A stretch of 50,173 nucleotides of DNA from Paraktedonobacter sp964250225 (GTDB taxonomy: Bacteria; Chloroflexota; Ktedonobacteria; Ktedonobacterales; Ktedonobacteraceae): assembly GCA_964250225.1 (NCBI GenBank), contig CAXUEY010000025.1, positions 1 through 50,173 of the forward strand. Direction: 5' to 3'. Shown here piece after piece: positions 1-6,806 of the stretch. The notes beneath the pieces were generated by a model, which saw nothing but the letters and a program-made list of their open reading frames with translations, was not told the DNA's origin and did no database searches. How positions within the stretch are numbered: position 1 is the stretch's first letter; the number at the start of each line of letters is the position of its first letter. The translations under genes and the position numbers were made by a program.

Positions 1-2
1 AT

Positions 3-1046
3 GTGGTACAGGATACCTTCAAGGGCAAGATCTACACCACCATCGGGCACAATCTCGTCTATTTCACCGGCGATGGGCAGTCACACCAACTGGTGGGCGG
101 CGGCAACGTCTCTGATCCGGCGGTTTCGCCCGATGGCACAAAGATTGCCTTTATTCAACGCTACAAGCAGTATTCGGACCTGGCCTACGTGGACGCCAGC
201 GGGGGGCAGCCGCACGTTCTGCTGAGCGGCAATGGGAGATACGCGCAAAATAGCCTGGGCTACTGGTACACGACCTATCACTGGCTCTTCGAGCCGACCT
301 GGTCAGCGGACGGTTCAACCCTGCTCTTTTTGAGCGATTGGAATAAAGCGGCGAACAACTGCACCAATGAGGATGCGCCGATGCTGGATTTGCAGGTCTT
401 CACTATTCCTTTCAACAATCCTGCAGCTAAACCCATCGTTGTGGCCTACGCCTCGTTTGGTGGCGGTGGGGACCGCGACCCCAGCTATCGTCCAGGTCAT
501 CCCGACCAGATTATCTACGTCCATTATTCTCCCCTGCCTGGTGACGCGTCCAACCAGGTGATACAACTCTACCTGGCCGATCCCGGCGAACTGGCCCGCC
601 ATCCCGCGCGCTACTGTTCTGGTGGCAATGACTCAGGCGTGGCGATTAGCGATCCCAAAGATGAGGTGATCCAGCCAGCTTTCTCGCCGGATGGCAGCGC
701 GATTGCCTATGTCAAACGCGACAGCGCCACCGCGATGAGCCTGACCATTATGCCCGTGCCGGAGAACGTCACACAGACCCCCAACGATCCCAACGTGCTC
801 AAACAGGCCCTGCTGCCCTACCAGCAGTCGTCACATATCCTCTCCAGCCTCGACATCGCCCGGCCCGTCTGGTCGCCCGATGGCAAGCAGATCGCGTACA
901 TCACCGAGAACAACAATACGCTGGACCTCTGGCTCATCAACCTCAACCACAATGTATCGACGGGAGCCTATATCATCAAAGGTTCGCCCATCCAGGTCAC
1001 CAGCGGCGGCATCGACGGCGATTCGCGCGTAGTCTGGACCAGTTAA
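3..1046 (+). CDS. TolB-like beta-propeller protein, 5'-truncated
   Basis: The reading frame is open from the window edge, so the true start and any signal peptide probably lie upstream. About 347 residues are visible. At least four PD40/WD40-like beta-propeller blades are seen, each centred on a PDG or ADG turn: VSPDGTKIAF near residue 43, WSADGSTLLF near 100, FSPDGSAIAY near 228 and WSPDGKQIAY near 290. In TolB-type proteins such blades form a propeller used for protein or ligand contacts; the ligand here is unknown. The fragment ends 6 bp before a long inverted repeat shared with the convergent gene at 1124-1420. The fold assignment is solid; a function cannot be given. An extracellular or lipoprotein location is likely for this family but cannot be checked without the N-terminus. 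Confidence 0.8.
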   Translation: MVQDTFKGKIYTTIGHNLVYFTGDGQSHQLVGGGNVSDPAVSPDGTKIAFIQRYKQYSDLAYVDASGGQPHVLLSGNGRYAQNSLGYWYTTYHWLFEPTWSADGSTLLFLSDWNKAANNCTNEDAPMLDLQVFTIPFNNPAAKPIVVAYASFGGGGDRDPSYRPGHPDQIIYVHYSPLPGDASNQVIQLYLADPGELARHPARYCSGGNDSGVAISDPKDEVIQPAFSPDGSAIAYVKRDSATAMSLTIMPVPENVTQTPNDPNVLKQALLPYQQSSHILSSLDIARPVWSPDGKQIAYITENNNTLDLWLINLNHNVSTGAYIIKGSPIQVTSGGIDGDSRVVWTS

Positions 1047-1052
1047 GATAGA

Positions 1053-1109
1053 GATGAGCGCATAAAAATGGTGACGAATTGCGTTCGTCACCATTTTTAT
1101 GCGCTCATC
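1053..1109. terminator. Bidirectional terminator-like inverted repeat (26 bp, perfect)
   Basis: The arms 1053-1078 and 1084-1109 are perfectly complementary over 26 bp with a 5-nt loop. They lie between two convergent genes (stops at 1046 and 1124). AT-rich runs (taaaaat / attttta) sit inside the stem rather than after it, so no classical U-tract follows on either strand. A shared terminator for both transcripts is the simplest reading. Confidence 0.7.
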
Positions 1110-1123
1110 GACGACTACCTATT

Positions 1124-1420
1124 TTACGCGGTCTCTACTGTTGGGCCGCCGGTTGGTTGAGGTGCCTGCTGGCTACTGGCCGCTGGCGCCTCGTCAGCGA
1201 AATCGCCCTCTTGCGCGGGCCGTTTGAAGACGTAGTACGCCGAATTGCCCGTCAGCGGCTGAATACCCACCAGTTCCCAGGCATCCTTCCCCAGCGTACT
1301 CATATAGCGCCGCACAAACGTGCTCCTGCGTTCGTTCTCTCCGCGAATGGTCTCCAGACCTTCGCATGAGATGCGTCCTCGATAATCAACATACGCAACT
1401 TTGTATGCCCACTGTGCCAT
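1124..1420 (-). CDS. DUF4177-like small protein
   Basis: 98 residues beginning MAQWAYKVAY. The ATG at 1420 is chosen because a GGAAGGAG-type ribosome site lies about 8 nt upstream; the longer frame to 1459 adds an unrelated, basic leader. The core (YKVAYVDYRGR, then ERRSTFVRRYMSTLGKDAWELVGIQPL, then YYVFKRP) resembles the short DUF4177-type domain: a strand with a hydroxylated loop, an amphipathic helix, and the hallmark GWELV-like segment, here AWELVGI. The last 25 residues are an Ala/Gln/Pro-rich tail. Function is unknown for this family. It stands alone, converging on the propeller gene. Confidence in the gene is high, in the family name moderate. Confidence 0.75.
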   Translation of the reverse strand: MAQWAYKVAYVDYRGRISCEGLETIRGENERRSTFVRRYMSTLGKDAWELVGIQPLTGNSAYYVFKRPAQEGDFADEAPAASSQQAPQPTGGPTVETA

Positions 1421-1832
1421 AATCTTCTCCTTCCGCCGCATGACTCGCTTCTCATGCAACCAGAACTATTGCTCACCAGTCCCAAAATACGCGCTGAATA
1501 ACGTATCTTTGGATCATGTGCTTCGAGTCGCTACTGGCATAGCCCGCGCCACTACATCCGGTAGCGACGTGAGATCGAGCGCGTCCGGGGTCTTCCGCCT
1601 CGCACGCAGTTGATGAGATGCGCTCTCTCTCCGCGGCCAGGCAACGCCGGGTTCCACAATCAGCCTTGCCTGACCACGAGCTATGCCTGTAGTTTCCTCT
1701 GCACGTTGCCAAGTATACCCGCTTCCCACGCGCGCCGCGCCGCTCATTTGACCGGTTTTTGTGCCAGGCTATTTAGAGGGGGAGAGATCCTGTAGATTTC
1801 TACAGGTGAAATCAGAACAAAGGGCTAGCAAT
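1421..1832. other. Gene-poor intergenic stretch
   Basis: About 410 bp upstream of the DUF4177-like gene and before the promoter at 1833. I see no tRNA fold, no repeat family and no frame with a ribosome site. A 77-codon minus-strand frame (1514-1747) has tolerable codon usage near its 3' end but no Shine-Dalgarno sequence. The only structured item is the 8-bp palindrome at 1789-1806. Confidence 0.4.
1789..1806. promoter_or_regulatory. Palindrome CCTGTAGA-TT-TCTACAGG, possible operator
   Basis: A perfect 8+8 palindrome with a 2-bp centre lies 27 bp upstream of a consensus -35 box. The size and symmetry fit a homodimeric repressor or activator site. No cognate regulator is identifiable in the window. 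Confidence 0.35.
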
Positions 1833-1862
1833 TTGACAGGGCATCTCTCTGTATGTTGATAT
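1833..1862 (+). promoter_or_regulatory. Putative sigma-70 promoter
   Basis: A perfect TTGACA at 1833-1838 is followed at 17-18 bp by an AT-rich hexamer (TTGATA or TGATAT at 1856-1862). It would start transcription near 1868, just ahead of the membrane-anchored protein gene. The -35 box is convincing, the -10 box weak. Confidence 0.5.
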
Positions 1863-1898
1863 TAATCTATTGAGATGCTTAAAGAAAAGAGCGCAAGG

Positions 1899-2594
1899 AT
1901 GAACCAGCAATTTCCCGATCTGCCAACCGTTCCCATGCCGGTAGCCAGGCCCCGGCGCACTCGTCGCAAACGCTGGCTTGTCGCGTTGATCATCGCCAGC
2001 CTTCTCGTTATCCTCGGTGTCGGCATTGGCGTAGTGAGCAGGGGCGGGGCATCGCGTTCGCAAACGGCCAATCGAGCACAGACAACCAGCACAGCCGCAG
2101 CGCAGACTGCTGAGGTGACCAATTCTGCCACACCGGGCACTACTGCCATCCCCACAGGAACGGCAGCGGCAGCGCAGGCCACCGCGACCACAGCAGCGGC
2201 GCAGGGGGCTGCGACCGCACCCACACCTACGCCTCCTCTCTCCAGCATAAGCCACGGCAGGCCACACCTGGGCGGACCTTTCTCAGACTTCATCGGCGCG
2301 TATGGGCAGCCCACGTCCCAGGGCGACTCGAATAGCCTGAACTTCTGGACCGGCCCGAACCAGAGTATCGATATCAATGTGCAGCGCAATGAGCAGGGGG
2401 TCGTGACGCAACTGAATATTCTTGGCCCTGACACCTGGAATACGCAGCAGACGCAAACCTATTGTATCCAGCTTTTACCCGACCATGCCGTGCAGTTCAG
2501 CGCCACGGGGAATCTCATAAAATACCACAGTAGCTCAGGCGATGTGTTGCTCAATCTCCAATCGCCATCGACCTGTTTGCTCTCTTTTGCTTGA
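1899..2594 (+). CDS. Membrane-anchored protein with Thr/Ala-rich stalk
   Basis: Starts MNQQFPDLP (231 aa). An alternative ATG at 1875 adds eight residues but would lie only about 7 nt after the predicted transcription start, so 1899 is preferred, although its ribosome site is also weak. A basic patch (RPRRTRRKRW) precedes one transmembrane helix (WLVALIIASLLVILGVGIGV), giving an N-in, C-out topology. A low-complexity stalk of about 75 residues rich in Thr, Ala and Gln follows. The C-terminal globular part of about 110 residues (GGPFSDFIGAYGQP, later DVLLNLQSPSTCLLSFA) matches no family I recognise. It sits 28 bp upstream of the Nudix gene, so the two are probably cotranscribed. The extracytoplasmic domain could bind a ligand, but that is inference only. 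Confidence 0.7.
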   Translation: MNQQFPDLPTVPMPVARPRRTRRKRWLVALIIASLLVILGVGIGVVSRGGASRSQTANRAQTTSTAAAQTAEVTNSATPGTTAIPTGTAAAAQATATTAAAQGAATAPTPTPPLSSISHGRPHLGGPFSDFIGAYGQPTSQGDSNSLNFWTGPNQSIDINVQRNEQGVVTQLNILGPDTWNTQQTQTYCIQLLPDHAVQFSATGNLIKYHSSSGDVLLNLQSPSTCLLSFA

Positions 2595-2622
2595 TATTAC
2601 GTGAAAAAGGAAATATATACTA

Positions 2623-3285
2623 ATGGACGATATTACACATCAGACCCGGCCACAGACTTTGGCCCAAAAACTAGCTTTGCTGGCCGATATTTTACGCGAC
2701 TGTTCACCCCTGGGTTTGCATTATGCCGAGAATATCTATCAGCGCGACAGAAATCGTCGGGTGCAGGACGTGGCGCTTGAACTGCTCGCCCTGGCCACGG
2801 CTGAGCCTCTTGAAGAACTTGAACCGTTGCGTGGAACGCTCATGGCGCGTCCAGCCCCGTTTCCGGTCAGCGACGCAGCCGTCATTGATGAGGCTGGCCA
2901 GATCTTGCTCATTCGCCGGGCCGATAACGGTTTGTGGGCTATGCCCGGCGGCGCGCTGGACGTTGGGGAGACTCCTGCGCAGGGAGCGGTGCGCGAGACT
3001 TTAGAAGAGACGGGCGTGACGTGCGAACCGGTCAAGCTGGTCGGGGTGTATGATTCTCGCTTGTGCGGCACCGTCTCGCTACACCAGCTCTATCAGTGTA
3101 ATTTTCTCTGCCGTCCACTCTCCTATATTCCCGTGGTTGATCCACCTGAGCACGCCCACGAAGTTAAAGAGATCAGGTGGTTTCCTGAAGACGCGCTGCC
3201 AGAGGACATCGATCCGGGCCATGTGCGGCGCATCCCGGAAGCGTTTCGCGTCTGGCATGGCGATGACAGGGCGTATTTTGATTAG
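2623..3285 (+). CDS. Nudix hydrolase with Nudix-N domain
   Basis: 220 residues. Residues 10-60 (LAQKLALLADILRDCSPLGL, then YQRDRNRRVQDVALELL) form the helical Nudix_N domain first described for hydrolases of X-linked nucleoside diphosphates. The Nudix box follows: GGALDVGETPAQGAVRETLE continuing EETGV, matching G-x5-E-x7-REUxEExGU, with the metal-binding glutamates present. Such enzymes cleave a nucleoside diphosphate linked to another moiety; in this subgroup ADP-ribose or similar compounds are common substrates, but the substrate cannot be read from sequence. It is cytosolic and probably cotranscribed with the upstream membrane protein. Its stop codon overlaps the stop of the convergent antitoxin gene by 4 bp. 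Confidence 0.88.
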   Translation: MDDITHQTRPQTLAQKLALLADILRDCSPLGLHYAENIYQRDRNRRVQDVALELLALATAEPLEELEPLRGTLMARPAPFPVSDAAVIDEAGQILLIRRADNGLWAMPGGALDVGETPAQGAVRETLEETGVTCEPVKLVGVYDSRLCGTVSLHQLYQCNFLCRPLSYIPVVDPPEHAHEVKEIRWFPEDALPEDIDPGHVRRIPEAFRVWHGDDRAYFD

Positions 3286-3548
3286 AGTATATTGGTCAAC
3301 ATGCGAGCTTCTTGGATGAGTTCCTCAATATCACTAAATCGGCCTGGACCGCTCTGAACGGCTTCGTTCCACAATTGTCTCAACTCATGAATCTGCTGCT
3401 GGCGTACCATCTGTTTCACGCGCCAGTCGCGCAACGCCTCGCGGATCACCTCGCTGGTGGAAGCATAGTTGCCCGTTGTCACTGCCTCGTTAACCATCGC
3501 GGCCAGTTCCGGGGTCAGGGTAATGCTTATCTTCTCTGTGCCTGGCAT
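3282..3548 (-). CDS. ParD/CopG-type antitoxin, orphan
   Basis: 88 residues from MPGTEKISIT; the start at 3548 has AGGAG about 8 nt upstream and fits the family N-terminus. A longer start at 3575 is possible. Residues 5-45 form a ribbon-helix-helix fold (ISITLTPELAAMVNEAVTTG, then YASTSEVIREALRDW), the DNA-binding part of ParD-like antitoxins. The C-terminal half (QIHELRQLWNEAVQSGPGRF) is the toxin-wrapping segment. No ParE/RelE toxin lies on either side: the downstream partner position is occupied by the convergent Nudix gene, with which it shares 4 bp at the stop. It could be a solitary antitoxin, a remnant, or a partner of a distant toxin. Confidence 0.8.
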   Translation of the reverse strand: MPGTEKISITLTPELAAMVNEAVTTGNYASTSEVIREALRDWRVKQMVRQQQIHELRQLWNEAVQSGPGRFSDIEELIQEARMLTNIL

Positions 3549-3651
3549 ATGGTTTGCTCCTGTATAGAGTAACATTTCATCCTACTTTATCCTACTACAT
3601 ATATGGCTTGCTGGCAAGGCAACCCAATACTTGCTTGTATGAAAACTCTAC

Positions 3652-3706
3652 GATAGAGAAGCGAACCTCTCGCTTTTGTCCCGCTGACACACGATAGTTC
3701 TCTATC
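3652..3706. repeat. Nested inverted repeats between parD-like and HTH-ClpN genes
   Basis: GATAGAGAA (3652-3660) pairs with TTCTCTATC (3698-3706). Inside it, AAGCGA pairs with TCGCTT around 3659-3675. ACGATAG also occurs directly repeated at 3650-3656 and 3691-3697. It lies in the 279-bp divergent gap and could be a regulator-binding region for either gene. Confidence 0.35.
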
Positions 3707-3739
3707 TGAAAAGAGATGAGAATATTGCTCTCGAAAGCC

Positions 3740-3768
3740 TTGCTTTTGGAGTCAAAAGATTCTATAGT
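3740..3768 (+). promoter_or_regulatory. Putative promoter of the HTH-ClpN gene
   Basis: TTGCTT at 3740-3745, a 17-bp spacer and TATAGT at 3763-3768 (5 of 6 to consensus). Transcription would begin near 3775, leaving a leader of about 53 nt. Confidence 0.5.
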
Positions 3769-3827
3769 ATTCTTAAGTCAATCGTAGTAATTCAGAGTGA
3801 TGTGAAATCACAGGAAGTGAGGCATCT

Positions 3828-4679
3828 ATGGAACCCCTGCTTACCACGGAAGAGATCGCGGACTATCTGCGTGTGGAGGTGGTGACAGTGCGCCGCCTGG
3901 TGACACGCGGCGAACTGCCCGCTTATCGTATCGGCAGCGAATTCCGCTTTATTGCCCCTGATATTGAGGCCTTTGTCAAAGATCAGCGTGTCACCTGGCC
4001 CGGCGCCAATCCTGGAGACGCGGTCGAAAAATTCACCGAACGCGCGCGCAAGGTTTTCATTCTGGCGAACGAGGAGGCGCAGCAGTGGGACCACCACTAC
4101 ATCGGCACCGAACATCTCTTGCTGGCTCTGGTGCGCGAAGGTGAGGGTGTCGCAGCTGTCATGCTGACACGCTCCGGTCTCAAGCTTGAGGATGTGCGTC
4201 AGCGTGTGGTGGATATCCTGGAAAGGGGCCAGCAGCGCGCCGGAGGAAGCCAGCCAGCACAGTTCAAACTGGTCGTCCAGGAACTGCTGAGCCTGGGTCA
4301 CACCTCCAGCCCGTTCGGTGAGCGTCCGCTGACCAGGCGCGCAAAAAAGGTGATTGATCTGGCTGTGGACGAGGCGCGTCGCCTGAACCATCACTACATC
4401 GGTACCGAGCATCTACTGCTGGCTCTGGTGCGGGAGGGTGATGGGATTGCGGCACAAATATTGGTGGAGGGATACGGCCTGACGCTCGATAAGGTGCGCG
4501 AGCTGGTTATGAGCATTCTTCAACAAGGTCATACGCCACCAGCGCCCCCGGAGATCCCTGAGCAGGCTGCAACCCTTCTGAGTGCGGATGAGCAAGGCAT
4601 CCAATGTGGCACATGTCGCGCGCGTAGCCCTGAATACTTCCACTACTGTTTCAATTGTGGGGGGAAGCTACAAAATTAG
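3828..4679 (+). CDS. Excisionase-type HTH + tandem ClpC N-domains + zinc ribbon
   Basis: 283 residues; a GAGG site lies about 6 nt before the ATG. Residues 1-53 (LLTTEEIADYLRVEVVTVRR, then ELPAYRIGSEFRF) are a MerR/excisionase-type helix-turn-helix with a small wing. Residues 67-133 and 168-233 are two Clp_N repeats, each with the HHYIGTEHLLLALVREG signature. E95 and E194 correspond to the ClpC glutamates (E32 and E106 in B. subtilis numbering) that bind phospho-arginine. A Pro-rich linker leads to a C-terminal zinc ribbon (C260, C263, C274, C277). There is no AAA+ ATPase domain, so this is not a Clp unfoldase. I infer a DNA-binding protein that senses Clp substrates or an adaptor, for example a regulator of proteostasis genes. 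No clp, mcsA or mcsB gene is adjacent. Confidence 0.85.
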   Translation: MEPLLTTEEIADYLRVEVVTVRRLVTRGELPAYRIGSEFRFIAPDIEAFVKDQRVTWPGANPGDAVEKFTERARKVFILANEEAQQWDHHYIGTEHLLLALVREGEGVAAVMLTRSGLKLEDVRQRVVDILERGQQRAGGSQPAQFKLVVQELLSLGHTSSPFGERPLTRRAKKVIDLAVDEARRLNHHYIGTEHLLLALVREGDGIAAQILVEGYGLTLDKVRELVMSILQQGHTPPAPPEIPEQAATLLSADEQGIQCGTCRARSPEYFHYCFNCGGKLQN

Positions 4680-4693
4680 CTTGATTTGCATAA

Positions 4694-4744
4694 AGCATCT
4701 TTGGGATATTTTACGATAAATGCTCCGAAGGTGCTTTTTCTTCT
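4694..4744 (+). terminator. Intrinsic terminator after the HTH-ClpN gene
   Basis: AGCATCTT at 4694-4701 pairs with AAGGTGCT (4728-4735, one G-T wobble) and is followed directly by a TTTTT-CTT-CTT run. The loop is long, so the stem is moderate. Confidence 0.5.
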
Positions 4745-4966
4745 TATCCTTTATAAACAAGGATAGTACCTGTATGTTACTTCATTGGCGCGAAAAAGCC
4801 CGATTGCGTGGGCAGCTAGAGGCACTCCTCTTGCTGAAACGACTATAAAATATGGCTATCTGGAGGCGTTGGGATCGCTCTTCGCTACAATAGCCGGGGC
4901 ATTGCGCGCGCGCTGGCCTGCGCATGCCCAATACTCCCTACTTATCCGGCTTTTCAAACGGGGGAG

Positions 4967-5755
4967 TTAGAGCGGCAAATTAAAGGCAAACATCGTGCCC
5001 TGTCCCCCTGGTAGCGTCTCCACGCGCAGCGCGCCGCCGTGGGCCTCGATAATCGAGCGTGTGATAAACAGGCCCAGCCCGGTGCTGTCCTGCATGGCTG
5101 AAGCTTGCGGATATGTCGGGGCATGGAAGAACTGCTCGGCCTGGGTGCCAGAGAGGCTCATGCCCATGTTATGCACGCTGATATGCGCCGCGCCCTCTTC
5201 ACACCGGGCGCGCACCGTGATTGTCGTCTCCTCGTCCGAGTATTTGATGGCGTTATCAAGCAGATTGCCCACCGCCTGTTGCAAACGCTCACTGTCCCAG
5301 TTTCCCAGTAGCGGCTCCGTGGGCAGCGCCAGCTCGAAGGTGTGGAAAGGCGCCACGGGCCTGGTCTGCTCGACGAGGCTTTTGAGCAACTTGCTGAGGT
5401 TGCACGTCTGGCATTTCAGGGCGAAGCGGCCCGTGGAGAGTCGCGAGGCGTCCAGCCAGTCTTTGACCAGGCGTGCCATACGCCAGGCCTGGCTGATGAT
5501 GATCTGGCCACCGCGTGCCACCGTCTCGCGCCGCTGGTTGGGACGCGCAATCAACTGGGCATAGTTGATAATCGGGGTCAGCGGACTCCTCAACTCGTGC
5601 GCAATCAGCGAGGCCAGGCGCTCTTTTTCGACCAGTTGCGCCTTGAGCTGTTCATTCTCTTCTTCTAACAACAGGCGGGCCGCCGTCAATTCACTTACCT
5701 GACTTCGCAGGTCGCGAATGGTGCTGTCCCGCACATCCTTGTCTTGTAATTGCAT
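4967..5755 (-). CDS. Soluble sensor histidine kinase
   Basis: 262 residues with no membrane segment. Residues 5-45 are a coiled coil (RDLRSQVSELTAARLLLEEE). The HisKA domain follows with phospho-acceptor H53 in AHELRSPLTP. The HATPase part has an N-box (NLLDNAIKYS, N168), a G2 box (STGLGLFITRSIIEAHGG) and a C-terminal PGGQGTMF segment. The G1 box is unusual: where VxDxGxG is expected the sequence reads VHNMGMS (194-200), so the adenine-binding Asp is Asn and the second Gly is Ser. Weak or altered ATP use is therefore possible. There is no sensor domain and no response regulator next door, so it must get its input from a partner via the coiled coil. A ribosome site (AGGAAA) lies about 8 nt upstream of the ATG. 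Confidence 0.87.
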   Translation of the reverse strand: MQLQDKDVRDSTIRDLRSQVSELTAARLLLEEENEQLKAQLVEKERLASLIAHELRSPLTPIINYAQLIARPNQRRETVARGGQIIISQAWRMARLVKDWLDASRLSTGRFALKCQTCNLSKLLKSLVEQTRPVAPFHTFELALPTEPLLGNWDSERLQQAVGNLLDNAIKYSDEETTITVRARCEEGAAHISVHNMGMSLSGTQAEQFFHAPTYPQASAMQDSTGLGLFITRSIIEAHGGALRVETLPGGQGTMFAFNLPL

Positions 5756-5882
5756 GCCATTGGTTTCCTAACGTGCGTTTGATCATTTTGTTATTCAAAC
5801 TATACCTTCTTATCCATGCATTTTTCCACTGTAGAGTTAGAAATTAGGACTATTGGGTAACAGTTCTTCCCTCAAGCACAAG

Positions 5883-5925
5883 AAAGTGGAGAAACTCATT
5901 TTACCGAATTTCTCCGCTTTTTCTC
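5883..5925 (-). terminator. Terminator of the fmdB operon
   Basis: AAAGTGGAGAAA (5883-5894) pairs with TTTCTCCGCTTT (5909-5920, one wobble). It lies just past the stop of the minus-strand gene at 5940. On the minus strand the stem is followed by a T-rich stretch. Confidence 0.6.
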
Positions 5926-5939
5926 TGTTTAAGATGCAG

Positions 5940-6161
5940 TTACTCTGCCGATGGTGGCGAGAGGATGCCCAGGTCTACCAGCTCATCTTGCGCGGCCTCG
6001 CTCAATTGCGTGAGGTCCAGGCTGGGGTCGGCGTGGGCGACTAAATGACGTAGCCTTTCGGCGATCTCCAGGCGCATCTGGTAGTCCGAGTTGAGCAGTA
6101 GTTCGCCGACGGTGATCTCGATCTGGCGCCGCTGGATGGTTGCGAAAGCGGATTCAGCCAT
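5940..6161 (-). CDS. Small helical protein of the fmdB operon, unknown
   Basis: 73 residues (MAESAFATIQRRQIEITVGE and so on). The start at 6161 is supported by a GGAAGG ribosome site lying immediately after the fmdB stop codon, so the genes are 16 bp apart and translated from one message. A much longer open frame upstream is only the shadow of fmdB. The protein is predicted largely alpha-helical and acidic in its second half (HADPSLDLTQLSEAAQDELV); it has no Cys, signal peptide or membrane segment. I do not recognise a family. Its stable pairing with an FmdB zinc ribbon suggests a helper role, but there is no further clue. Confidence 0.65.
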   Translation of the reverse strand: MAESAFATIQRRQIEITVGELLLNSDYQMRLEIAERLRHLVAHADPSLDLTQLSEAAQDELVDLGILSPPSAE

Positions 6162-6177
6162 GATATTGTCCTTCCAC

Positions 6178-6552
6178 CTAATCTGCCGCCGCAGTGGCTT
6201 TGCTTTTACTTTCGCTCGCCGCCGCGCTACTGGTCTTCTCGCCGCCAGTCTTCTCACTGCTGGTTTTCTCGCCACTGGCCTTGTTCTCGCTCGTGCTCTC
6301 CGTTTTGGGTGCGCCTTCTTTGTTCTCGCTGGAACCGTTGTGATTATTGGCGTGGCTCTCGCTTGCAACCTGGCCGTTGCCGTGGTCGGTCTTATAGAAG
6401 CCGGACCCTTTGAAGACGATCCCCGCCGGGAAGAGGATGCGCCTGATGGTGCCATTGCACTGCGGGCACACCGTCAGGGCATCGTCGGTCATTTTCTGCC
6501 AGATCTCAAAACGATGCTCACAGCTTTTACATTGATATTCATAGGTTGGCAT
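6178..6552 (-). CDS. FmdB-family zinc-ribbon protein
   Basis: 124 residues. Residues 1-45 (MPTYEYQCKSCEHRFE, then VCPQCNGTIRRILFPAGIVF, then KGSGFYKTD) are the Zinc_ribbon_8/FmdB domain with C8, C11, C29 and C32 placed for one zinc. The rest is a low-complexity tail rich in Glu, Ser, Lys and Thr with repeats of the ASSEKTGGEKTSS kind, likely disordered. FmdB proteins are often annotated as regulators of formamide/amide use, but that role rests on little evidence and is not assumed here. It is the first gene of a two-gene operon driven by the strong promoter at 6624-6652. Confidence 0.85.
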   Translation of the reverse strand: MPTYEYQCKSCEHRFEIWQKMTDDALTVCPQCNGTIRRILFPAGIVFKGSGFYKTDHGNGQVASESHANNHNGSSENKEGAPKTESTSENKASGEKTSSEKTGGEKTSSAAASESKSKATAAAD

Positions 6553-6623
6553 AGAATTTGTTACCCCTGGTCTACTGGTCTCTGGCCGTATTGAGAGCGC
6601 ATCAGCATGCGTCCTTACTCCTA

Positions 6624-6652
6624 ATAGTAGCGCGCTACCGTCGCGCTGTCAA
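6624..6652 (-). promoter_or_regulatory. Strong sigma-70 promoter of the fmdB operon
   Basis: On the minus strand: TTGACA (plus 6647-6652), a 17-bp spacer, TACTAT (plus 6624-6629). The spacer itself is an imperfect palindrome (AGCGCG-N7-CGCGCT), which could be an operator placed between the boxes. Confidence 0.65.
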
Positions 6653-6806
6653 TCAAAAAACCAGAGTGCCAGCGCAACTGGTAATTGAATCGAGGGAATC
6701 TTCGTACTCTCTACTGATGAAAACACTGTGGCCCATTCATCCTATTCCAGAGTGGTTTGGCGTAGGACGTTTGAGGCCCAGCTTTTTCAGAAACGTGGGA
6801 AGTATG

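Noticed and set aside
1514..1747. 77-codon minus-strand frame with fair codon usage at its 3' end
   Set aside because: No ribosome site, no recognisable fold, and overlapping frames of similar length exist in the same stretch.
4785..4970. 61-codon plus-strand frame between the HTH-ClpN gene and the histidine kinase
   Set aside because: No ribosome site and no resemblance to a protein family; it runs into the kinase gene's 3' end on the other strand.
5940..6455. 171-codon frame as a basic Arg/Ala-rich protein
   Set aside because: Its first two-thirds are antisense-free shadow of fmdB in another frame; only the last 73 codons, with their own ribosome site, are a gene.
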